From Thermoguttaceae bacterium (lineage in GTDB: Bacteria > Planctomycetota > Planctomycetia > Pirellulales > Thermoguttaceae): a DNA stretch of 64,000 bases. The stretch lies in contig JAFRFG010000027.1 in the NCBI GenBank assembly GCA_017434455.1, positions 1 to 64,000 on the forward strand, given 5' to 3'. Both the position numbers and the translations under genes were made by a program. Below, in pieces: positions 35,863-42,870 of the stretch; position 1 is the stretch's first letter; each line of letters starts with the position of its first letter. The notes beneath the pieces were generated by a model. It was given only the letters and a program-made list of their open reading frames with translations, was not told where the DNA came from and did no database searches.

Positions 35863-36579
35863 TTACTGCCGGAAAAGCCACCAAAGGTAGCCGACCCCGG
35901 CCAGGAAAATCAATAACATCAAAACGCACGCCGAGGCCGTCCGTTTGTTGAACGCCTGTTCATGGACGGCGGCTCGGTAGCGGGCGATGGTCTCTTCGTC
36001 AATGGTCGGTTCGTCGTTGGCCGGCTCTCCCTTGTTCCCGGCCTGGTCTTGTTCTTCAAACCGATATCCGCACGAACAGCGCGGGAAAAACCTCGGAACA
36101 AACGGCTCATCGCACACAGCGCACGAGACTAAGCGCAAGTTCCCTTTTGAATTGGCAATCCCAGGAAGGGAAGGGGGCTGGCTTGTCAGAAGGGGATTTT
36201 CTACCGTAAAGGAAAGAGCTTGATCGATTCCCGAGGTCCAGCTTAGATCACCGGCGCTGGCCTCGGAAGAGGGGGCGTCGCCGCCGCCGTGGCAGCCGCA
36301 GCGGTGCGATTCCTCCCCGCCGCCGCAGCCGCGGTGGCCGGCGGCGGCCGTCGTCTGGGAGGCGGCGGTGTCGTCCCAATATTCGGCGTCGGCCAGAGGG
36401 AAGAGGTTCCCGGCGGCCCCGCAGACGGGGCAGACGACAAAACGGCGCTCTCCGCACTGGGGGCAGACCGGCCACATCGCGACGGCCTGACGGTAATCCT
36501 CGTCGGAATCGAAGCTGCCGCGAATGACCTCGTCACTGCAGATATAATCGGGGTTGATTCCCTCTGGTCGGCTCTCCAT
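35863..36579 (-). CDS. Zinc-ribbon, Gly/Cys/His-rich, C-terminally membrane-anchored protein
   Basis: The 238-residue protein has two CxxC pairs in CPQCGERRFVVCPVCG (about 39-54), a Gly/Cys/His cluster GHRGCGGGEESHRCGCHGGG (about 81-100), a second zinc-ribbon CAVCDEPFVPRFFPRCSCG (about 153-171) and one C-terminal membrane helix (SACVLMLLIFLAGVGYLWWL). It should sit in the membrane with the zinc ribbons in the cytoplasm. I do not recognise a family. It lies 66 bases downstream of rhaT on the same strand. Start ATG 36579 has AAGGA upstream. Confidence 0.7.
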   Translation of the reverse strand: MESRPEGINPDYICSDEVIRGSFDSDEDYRQAVAMWPVCPQCGERRFVVCPVCGAAGNLFPLADAEYWDDTAASQTTAAAGHRGCGGGEESHRCGCHGGGDAPSSEASAGDLSWTSGIDQALSFTVENPLLTSQPPSLPGIANSKGNLRLVSCAVCDEPFVPRFFPRCSCGYRFEEQDQAGNKGEPANDEPTIDEETIARYRAAVHEQAFNKRTASACVLMLLIFLAGVGYLWWLFRQ

Positions 36580-36645
36580 AGCTTCCTTGCTCTTTCTTCG
36601 TTCACCGCGGCATTACACCCGGTGAACCGTTCGATGACGGATCGA

Positions 36646-38082
36646 TCACTGGGCCTGCTCACCGCGGGGGAAGCGCTTGCGCAGTTCCTCTTGGACCCGC
36701 GCCTTGGCCTCGGCCTCGGCGGCCTTCTTCGCCTTGTCGGCCTCGAACTTCGCCCGGCGTGCCTCGGTCTGCTTGGCGTCCATCGATGTGTAGATCACGT
36801 ATTCGGCGGTCGGAACCTCGACTTTTTCGCCGGTGTTGGCGTCCACCGCCGGAGTGCTTCGATCGAGCGAAATCTGCGCCTGGGTCTTGATTACCTCCTC
36901 GTCCCCCTCGCCGACGGTTTCGCTGCTGGTCACATCCACCACGGCGTACGCTTCGCGGTCCACGTTGGCTTTCATGTAGTTCGAGTAACCGACCAAAAGG
37001 GTCGAGTAGAGGAGGGTCCCGATCGCCAGGAACAGGAGGGTCTTGGTCAGACGGCTGGTCCCTTTCCACTCGGCCAGGGCGATTCCCCAAAGGGAGCTAA
37101 AGACAATAATGCTCGCCATGTGGATGGTCCAGCTCGAGAACTTAAACGACCCCATCTGCGTCTCCCCCATCGAGTAGAAGAAGAACTGCATGTACCAGGT
37201 CAGACCGGCCAGCATCGAGAAGAAGTAGTTGCGAAGCAGCGAGGCGGGCTTCACCCCTTCTTTGAGCGTCTTGGTCGGCTTGCCGGCGGCGTCGGTGGCG
37301 TACTCATCTTTGGTGAAACGGGAGAGATACTGGTAGAGGGTTCCGTTCTTGAGCAGGAGAATCAAGCACCAGATGAAGTTCGTCAGGAAACCGCCCAGCA
37401 GAATGACGCACAGCTTGGGGAGCCCGACCCACAGCGCCTTGGTCCCGAAATATGCGCTGGTGACCGAAAGCGGCTCGGCGGCGGCCATCGCGTACGACAT
37501 ACCGGCCGAGAAGACGCCGGAGATCGTCGCGACGATCATCCCTTTGACGAAACTGAATTCTTTGATCGACTCACGCTTTGCCTCTTCCGACATCTCCCCT
37601 TCTTTGGAGAGACCCGCGGCGCCGGCCAGCGCGATACCGAGAACACAGACCCCGAGACCAAACAAGTTGATCCACCCGGCATGGGTCGAGAGAATGCTCG
37701 AGACAAATTCCCCCTTGAAGATGGGGGGCATCAATGTTCCCAAAACGGTACAGTAGCCCAGGGCGATCGCCATGCCGAGCGACATGCCGAGGTAACGCAT
37801 CGTCAGGCCGAAGGTCAGGCCGCCGACGCCCCACATCATCCCGAAGAGGAACGCCCACTGCATGGAACCCGGGTCGACCTGCCAGGTGGCCAGCATCGTC
37901 GGGAGCAGGTTCTTAGTAAGAATGAACGCCAGCACCCAAGGGGCAATGATCCAGCTCATGAACCCGCCGCACAACCAGCTGACTTCCCACGACCATTTGC
38001 GGACAAAACGGTAAGGAACGTAGAAACTGCCCGACGCGAAACCGCCGAGCCAGTGATAGAAAACTCCTAAAAACGGATTCAT
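36646..38082 (-). CDS. rhaT: L-rhamnose:proton symporter with C-terminal extension
   Basis: The 478-residue membrane protein matches RhaT: FYHWLGGFASGSFYVPYRFVRKWSWE at the N-terminus, WAFLFGMMWGVGGLTFGLTMRYLGMSLG and MQFFFYSMGETQMGSFKFSSW are diagnostic. It imports L-rhamnose with protons. E. coli RhaT is 344 residues; this protein has a loop insert in the middle and about 95 extra C-terminal residues beyond the last helix, ending in a charged helix (KFEADKAKKAAEAEAKARVQ) that is probably a cytoplasmic coiled coil. It is directly downstream of rhaA on the same strand, with a stem-loop in the 120-base gap. Confidence 0.9.
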   Translation of the reverse strand: MNPFLGVFYHWLGGFASGSFYVPYRFVRKWSWEVSWLCGGFMSWIIAPWVLAFILTKNLLPTMLATWQVDPGSMQWAFLFGMMWGVGGLTFGLTMRYLGMSLGMAIALGYCTVLGTLMPPIFKGEFVSSILSTHAGWINLFGLGVCVLGIALAGAAGLSKEGEMSEEAKRESIKEFSFVKGMIVATISGVFSAGMSYAMAAAEPLSVTSAYFGTKALWVGLPKLCVILLGGFLTNFIWCLILLLKNGTLYQYLSRFTKDEYATDAAGKPTKTLKEGVKPASLLRNYFFSMLAGLTWYMQFFFYSMGETQMGSFKFSSWTIHMASIIVFSSLWGIALAEWKGTSRLTKTLLFLAIGTLLYSTLLVGYSNYMKANVDREAYAVVDVTSSETVGEGDEEVIKTQAQISLDRSTPAVDANTGEKVEVPTAEYVIYTSMDAKQTEARRAKFEADKAKKAAEAEAKARVQEELRKRFPRGEQAQ

Positions 38083-38143
38083 TGAGTGTTACTCTCTTTC
38101 TGGAGTGAATGAAAGGGGAGGGAATAATGTATAGGCCAACGCA

Positions 38144-38177
38144 CGAAGGAAGGGGGGACGGTGCCTCCTTTCCTTCG
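38144..38177 (-). other. Stem-loop between rhaA and rhaT
   Basis: CGAAGGAA and TTCCTTCG (38144-38151 and 38170-38177) form a perfect 8-bp outer stem, with further G/C pairing inside. There is no T run, so it is more likely an mRNA-stability or partial-attenuation element than a terminator. Confidence 0.5.
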
Positions 38178-38202
38178 CGCGGGAAATCTCAAGCGGCGGT
38201 TT

Positions 38203-39462
38203 TTAGACCCGCTTGGACTGAACCGATTCTTCGTACTTGCGCATCTCGTCGATCCAGGCGCGGCCGATCGGGACATCCTTCGTCTGGCAGTAGTAGTTCC
38301 AGACATCTGACAGCGGCATCGACTTCATCTCTTCCATCAGCGCCAGGCGATAGGTGAAGTCGCCTTCTTTCTCCATGCGGCGCAGATCCTTGATCGGGTC
38401 GAGCAGCGCGGCCAGCAGCGCCTTGAGCATGGCGCGGGTACCGATGGTCCAGGCGGCAATACGGTTGATCGTCGCGTCGAAGTAGTCCAGGCCGATATGA
38501 GCGCGCTCGAGGAGGTTGTTGCGGACGAGCTCTTCGGCGATCCCGCGAAGCTCGTCGTTCCAAATCACGACGTGGTCGCTGTCCCAGCGCACACCGCGGC
38601 TGACGTGGAGGAGGAACTCGTCGATGTACATCGACAGGGCCGAGAACTTGTCGGCGATCTGTTCGGTCGGGTGGAAGTGCCCCGAGTCGAGGGTGAGGAT
38701 CTTGTTGTTCTTCATCACGTAGCCCATCACGAACTCGTGGCTGCCGACCACGTAGCTCTCGGACCCGATGCCGAAGAGCTTGCACTCGAACGCGTCGAGC
38801 TCATAGCGTTTCGGGATCTCGACCGAGAAGATCTCATCGAGCGACTCGGCCATCCGCTTGCGCGGGGCCAGACGGTCGGCAGGGATATCTTTGTAGCCGT
38901 CGGGCATCCAGAAGTTGACGACCGAGGGGGTCCCCAGGGCGCGGCCCATCGCCGCGGCGATGGTGCGGCAGCGCTTGCCGTGTTCGATCCAGAAGTCGCG
39001 AACCTTCTTGCTTGGGGAGGCGAGGGTCAGCCCCGAGGCGGCCAGCGGGTGAGAGAAGTAGGTCGGGTTGAAGTCCAGACCGAGCTTGTTCTGTTTCGCC
39101 CAGTCGATCCAGCCCTGGAAGTGTTTCGGCTCGATTTCATCGCGGTCGACCTTCTTGCCGCCGTTTTCAAGATAAATGGCGTGGATGTTGAAGCGATGTT
39201 TTCCCGGGATGAAGGAGAACGCCTTGTCGGCGTCGGCGCGAAGCTCCTCCGCCGTGCGGGCGCGGCCGGGATAGTTCCCCGTGGCGAGGATACCGCCGTC
39301 GGTCAGACCGTCGCCCGACTCGAATCCGCGCACATCGTCCCCCTGCCAGCAGTGAAGTGAGATTTTAACCGTGGCGAGTTTCCTCAGCGCCGCGTCGGTA
39401 TCGACCCCCAGCGCCGCGTACTGTTCTTTTGCCAGAGCGTATGCCTTTTCGATTTTGTTCAT
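38203..39462 (-). CDS. rhaA: L-rhamnose isomerase
   Basis: This 419-residue protein matches RhaA: ISLHCWQGDDVRGFE near residue 33, HAIYLENGGKKVDRDEIEPKHF and LTLDSGHFHPTEQIADKFSA, whose Asp and His residues coordinate the two metal ions, then WDSDHVVIWNDELRGIAEEL. It converts L-rhamnose to L-rhamnulose in the cytoplasm, the first step of catabolism. Kinase (rhaB) and aldolase (rhaD) are not in the window. AGAGG lies five bases before ATG 39462. The gene is transcribed away from the small lipoprotein gene and is the likely head of a rhaA-rhaT unit. Confidence 0.95.
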   Translation of the reverse strand: MNKIEKAYALAKEQYAALGVDTDAALRKLATVKISLHCWQGDDVRGFESGDGLTDGGILATGNYPGRARTAEELRADADKAFSFIPGKHRFNIHAIYLENGGKKVDRDEIEPKHFQGWIDWAKQNKLGLDFNPTYFSHPLAASGLTLASPSKKVRDFWIEHGKRCRTIAAAMGRALGTPSVVNFWMPDGYKDIPADRLAPRKRMAESLDEIFSVEIPKRYELDAFECKLFGIGSESYVVGSHEFVMGYVMKNNKILTLDSGHFHPTEQIADKFSALSMYIDEFLLHVSRGVRWDSDHVVIWNDELRGIAEELVRNNLLERAHIGLDYFDATINRIAAWTIGTRAMLKALLAALLDPIKDLRRMEKEGDFTYRLALMEEMKSMPLSDVWNYYCQTKDVPIGRAWIDEMRKYEESVQSKRV

Positions 39463-39526
39463 GTGACCTCTGCCTTCTTTAGCGGTTGACTAAAATGAAC
39501 CTGACTATTGCCAATACTGACGAACA

Positions 39527-39541
39527 GGGCACCTGGTGCCC
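39527..39541. promoter_or_regulatory. Perfect 15-bp palindrome upstream of rhaA
   Basis: GGGCACCTGGTGCCC has 7-bp arms around a central T, 65 bases upstream of rhaA and 122 upstream of the divergent lipoprotein gene. It is flanked by a direct repeat CTATTGCCA (39505 and 39551). It is a candidate operator for rhamnose regulation. Confidence 0.4.
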
Positions 39542-39662
39542 GGATTTTCTCTATTGCCACACCGGCGAAATTTCTCTAAAACCAACAGAGCATTGATGCC
39601 GATAATAGCGAATATTCCATGTCGCCGGAAGCTGGAATACCCAAAACACAAAGGTTTTAAGG

Positions 39663-39827
39663 ATGAAACGGTCATATCGTGTTTTGTTTGCCCTAGTAGC
39701 GCTGCTGATACTTTCTCTGCCGCTGATCTGTGGGTGCGCGAGCACAAAAAACTCGTCCCGCCCCATCGAGACGGTCGATGATTTTATGATGCAGTCGAAG
39801 CCAGAGAATCCCAACGCTAAATACTAG
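39663..39827 (+). CDS. Small lipoprotein (54 residues)
   Basis: A 54-residue frame starting at ATG 39663 reads MKRSYRVLFALVALLILSLP, then LICGCASTKN, then a polar tail ending in VDDFMMQSKPENPNAKY. The basic start, hydrophobic core and Cys within ICGCA form a plausible type II signal peptide, so the mature lipoprotein would have only about 30 residues. AAAGG and AAGG lie just upstream. It is transcribed divergently from rhaA. The short tail with a VDDFM segment is reminiscent of very small planctomycete lipoproteins, but I cannot name a family. Confidence 0.65.
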   Translation: MKRSYRVLFALVALLILSLPLICGCASTKNSSRPIETVDDFMMQSKPENPNAKY

Positions 39828-39949
39828 CGCAAACTTTTCCCGCCAGCTGATAGGATAAATCTACCCGAAAAGGTCCCCCGGCGCAAGTTAAATAGCCGCT
39901 CAACCGGGGGATTTCTGATGGTTTTTGGGGGAAACATTCCCCTTCCCGC

Positions 39950-40990
39950 TCACTTGTAGAACCTCCGGAGCACATTCTCCATCCCCTCCCGGCCGCGGAA
40001 CGAGACGAACGCCCGCTTGACCTCCTCGCCTTTGGGGTGCAAAGCAGCGTAACGGATCAGGAACTTTCTCATCATCATGGTGGTCCGCTTGGCGCCGTAG
40101 AGTGCCTCCGACTCGGACCAGTGACGGAGGATCACTTCTTTTTGTTCCTCAAGATCCGGGGAAGGGGGGATCGGCTCCCCCGCCAGGGCCGCGGCCGCCT
40201 GAGGAAACAGCCATGGATTCCCGATCACGCCGCGCGCCAGCGCCAAGCCGTCGACCAATGTTTCACGGTAACGTTTCACACAGTCGTCGGCGGTAAACAG
40301 ATCGCCGCTGCCGATGACGAAGAAGTCGGGACGCTTTTTATCCTCAATTAAGTACCGTTTGACATTCCGGATAAAATCCCAGTCAGATTTCCCCTGGTAC
40401 CCTTGCTGAACCGTTCGGCCGTGAAGGGTGATTCCCGCCACGCCGCGGCTCAGAAGACCATCGAGTAGCGTGAAAAAATCTTCCTCGCTGCCGGGAGTCT
40501 CGTCGAACCCCTTTCGGAGTTTGACCGACAGGGGGACCGAGTCGGGAAGGGCCTCGCGAACCGTCTCGACGATCGCCAGGGCGCGGCGCGGATCGGCCAT
40601 CAGCGACCCCCCCCGGGCGCGGCCGAGGACCTTCTTGACGGGGCAGGCGAAATTTAAGTCAATCAGATCGAAGCCGCACTGGAGAAGCCGCAGCGCCGCG
40701 GCGCGAAACACCTCCGGCTCACTTCCCATCAGCTGGGCGCCGCAAGGATGATCCTCCGGTTGCACGGCAAGATAAAACCGAGCTTTGCTTCGTTTGGTCA
40801 CCTCCATGACGAAGCGGTCGAGGAAGACCTCGCACAGCGCCATCGGGCAGCCGAATCGTTTCGCCAGCCGGCGCATCGGCGCGTCGGAGTAGCCGGACAG
40901 CGCCGCCTCGATCAGCGGCGGGGTCAGACGGAAAGGACCGTAGTTCAGAACTCCGGCGGCCGCTTTGATGTTATCGTCTGGTTCAGTCAC
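39950..40990 (-). CDS. tRNA-dihydrouridine synthase
   Basis: The 346-residue FMN enzyme of the Dus family has PLIEAALSGYSDAPMRRLAK at the N-terminus, CGAQLMGSEPEVF, LIDLNFACPVKKVLGRARGGSLM with the catalytic Cys, VKLRKGFDE, ITLHGRTVQQGYQGKSDWD and VIGSGDLFTADDCVKRYRET. It reduces uridines in tRNA D-loops. The start appears to be GTG 40990, without a good ribosome-binding site. Subfamily (DusA, B or C) is not certain. The gap to the next gene (40991-41302) holds a promoter for the following unit and no gene. Confidence 0.93.
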   Translation of the reverse strand: MTEPDDNIKAAAGVLNYGPFRLTPPLIEAALSGYSDAPMRRLAKRFGCPMALCEVFLDRFVMEVTKRSKARFYLAVQPEDHPCGAQLMGSEPEVFRAAALRLLQCGFDLIDLNFACPVKKVLGRARGGSLMADPRRALAIVETVREALPDSVPLSVKLRKGFDETPGSEEDFFTLLDGLLSRGVAGITLHGRTVQQGYQGKSDWDFIRNVKRYLIEDKKRPDFFVIGSGDLFTADDCVKRYRETLVDGLALARGVIGNPWLFPQAAAALAGEPIPPSPDLEEQKEVILRHWSESEALYGAKRTTMMMRKFLIRYAALHPKGEEVKRAFVSFRGREGMENVLRRFYK

Positions 40991-41212
40991 GTGGGGGATA
41001 ACTCATTTTCTTTGAGGGAGGGGGGGAGACGTCCGGATCATAGTTTATCAGGATCACGCCCTAACTCAAGTTGGTCAAAGCCGGTGTTTTCTCGTTAGAC
41101 TCTAGGTTTCTCGAAGGTTTTTATTCAAACCCGGATCGCTCCAACCGAACATAAGATACATTATCGGACGTTTCCAGGGGGCAAATTCCCAAAATTTTTA
41201 TCGGCTGAGGGA

Positions 41213-41242
41213 TTGAAATTTCATGGGGTTTGTGATTATAAT
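41213..41242 (+). promoter_or_regulatory. Promoter of the NfeD/SPFH unit
   Basis: TTGAAA (41213-41218), an 18-base spacer and TATAAT (41237-41242), 61 bases before nfeD. AAGGAG sits eight bases before the start codon. Confidence 0.6.
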
Positions 41243-41302
41243 TAGCGATTGGAGAGGATAAGGAATATCCACAAGCTTTGCCGGTCATAAGGAGTACAAG
41301 CA

Positions 41303-41749
41303 ATGCATCTGGATCTCACTCTGACGTTTTGGGGAACGTTGGCGGCCGTCTTTGTCATCGTCGAACTGATGACCACGGCACTGGTTTCGATCTGGTTTGT
41401 CGTCGGCGCGGTCGCGGCGTTTATAGCCGCCTGTTTCGACACCAGTCTCCTCCTTCAGTGCTACATCTTCATCGGTGTCTCGGCCGTGGCCTTTCTTTTG
41501 ACCAGGCCGTTCGTTCGCCGCGTCCATCCGCCGGTGACCCCGACCAATTCCGATATGCTCGTCGGTCAAACCGGCTTGGTAACCACCGATATCGATCCCA
41601 GTAAATCGATCGGCCGAGTGAAGATTCAGAATCTTTCCTGGCAAGCAGCTTCTTCCGACGGTTCGGCGGTTCCCGCCGGGACGACCGTTAAAGTCGATAG
41701 AATCTCGGGCGTTACCCTTTATGTCTCACGCCTGGACAGCGCAAACTAA
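41303..41749 (+). CDS. NfeD-family membrane protein
   Basis: The 148-residue protein has two or three N-terminal helices (FWGTLAAVFVIVELMTTALV, IWFVVGAVAAFIAACF, LLLQCYIFIGVSAVAFLLT) and a C-terminal OB-fold (LVGQTGLVTTDIDPSKSIGRV, VKVDRISGVTLYV), the short NfeD1b type without the ClpP-class protease. NfeD proteins work with the neighbouring SPFH/stomatin protein at membrane microdomains. The SPFH gene follows after 93 bases. Confidence 0.88.
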   Translation: MHLDLTLTFWGTLAAVFVIVELMTTALVSIWFVVGAVAAFIAACFDTSLLLQCYIFIGVSAVAFLLTRPFVRRVHPPVTPTNSDMLVGQTGLVTTDIDPSKSIGRVKIQNLSWQAASSDGSAVPAGTTVKVDRISGVTLYVSRLDSAN

Positions 41750-41842
41750 AATCCTTACCCAACGCTTTCCCCACGACTGACCCGCACGGTCTAACGCCAA
41801 GGCCGTTTCCGACACCTCTGCTTCGAATAAGGAGACTTGCCC

Positions 41843-42754
41843 ATGTTGCCTACCCTCCCCACTTACATTATTCTCGGTTTCATTTTCTTCACCCTCTTCA
41901 TCCTGGTCACCTGCGTGAGGATCGTCCCTCAGGCCCAGATCTTTGTGATCGAGCGTCTGGGGTCGTACCTGCGTTCCTGGAATACCGGGGTCCATTTTCT
42001 CGTCCCGATGATTGACCGGGTCGCCAACCGGGTTTCCCTAAAAGAAAAAGTCCTCGATTTCCCCCCGCAGCCGGTGATCACTAAGGACAACGTGACGATG
42101 AATATCGATACGGTCGTCTTCTGTCAGGTCACCGACGCGAAACTCTACACCTACGGTGTCGAGCAGCCGATCAACGCCATCGATAAACTCACCGCCACCA
42201 CGCTGAGAAACATCATCGGTTCGCTCAAACTGGATGATACCCTCGCATCCCGCGACCAGATCAACCAGCGGATCACGATGGTTCTCGACGAGGCGACCGA
42301 CAAATGGGGGATCAAAGTTAACCGAGTCGAGCTGAAGAACCTGCAGCCCCCCCACAACGTTCTGGAAGACATGCAGAAACTCGTCTACGCGGACCGTGAG
42401 CGCCGCAAGATCGAGACCCTGGCCGAAGCGCGCCGCATGAAGATCGAGACTTTGGCCGAGGCGCGCCGCCGCAAGCAGGTGCTTCTGGCCGAAGGGGAGA
42501 AAAGCGCGAAAATCCTTCGCGCCGAAGGGGAGTCGGAGGCGATTCGCATGCTCAACGAAGCCGCCCCGAACGACAAGGTCCTCGTCCTGAAGAGTTTCGA
42601 GGCGTTCATCCGCGCGGCCGACGGCAAGTCCAACAAGCTGATCATCCCCAGCCAGATTCAGTCGATCGCCAGCATGACGGCGACCGTTTCGGAAATTCTC
42701 AAGTCGACCGATAACACCGACGGCAATTCCTCCGACAACAGCAAAAATTCGTGA
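41843..42754 (+). CDS. SPFH/band 7 (QmcA/stomatin-like) membrane protein
   Basis: The 303-residue protein starts at ATG 41843 (AAGGAG eight bases upstream) with one N-terminal helix (YIILGFIFFTLFILVTCVRI). The SPFH domain follows: IVPQAQIFVIERLGSYLRSW, GVHFLVPMIDRVANRVSLKE, ITKDNVTMNIDTVVFCQVTD and WGIKVNRVELKNLQPPHNV. The flanking coiled coil contains a local repeat, RRKIETLAEA then RRMKIETLAEA (nucleotides 42401-42463). SPFH proteins oligomerise into membrane-domain scaffolds and assist protein quality control. It is adjacent to NfeD, as in many bacteria. Confidence 0.92.
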   Translation: MLPTLPTYIILGFIFFTLFILVTCVRIVPQAQIFVIERLGSYLRSWNTGVHFLVPMIDRVANRVSLKEKVLDFPPQPVITKDNVTMNIDTVVFCQVTDAKLYTYGVEQPINAIDKLTATTLRNIIGSLKLDDTLASRDQINQRITMVLDEATDKWGIKVNRVELKNLQPPHNVLEDMQKLVYADRERRKIETLAEARRMKIETLAEARRRKQVLLAEGEKSAKILRAEGESEAIRMLNEAAPNDKVLVLKSFEAFIRAADGKSNKLIIPSQIQSIASMTATVSEILKSTDNTDGNSSDNSKNS

Positions 42755-42790
42755 CGCCCGTTCCTTCTTTTTTCGCGCGCGTCACTGCAG

Positions 42791-42835
42791 AAGAAGGTAT
42801 ACTCTTTGGTAGGTATGGGGGGAGTATACCTTCTT
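42791..42835. repeat. Perfect 14-bp inverted repeat upstream of the DUF2868 gene
   Basis: AAGAAGGTATACTC (42791-42804) and its exact reverse complement (42822-42835) are separated by 17 bases. TCTTTGGTA also occurs directly repeated (42803 and 42832). Each arm contains TATACT in outward or inward orientation. No T run follows, so it is an operator or leader hairpin rather than a terminator. It ends 35 bases before the start codon. Confidence 0.8.
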
Positions 42836-42870
42836 TGGTATTTGCCCGCTTCATGAACTAAAGGCGCCCG

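Noticed and set aside
38103..38160. Partial match to the 18-bp promoter block (GGAAGGGGGGA near 38147)
   Set aside because: The block is incomplete, is part of the rhaA-rhaT stem-loop, and no -10 lies at the right distance.
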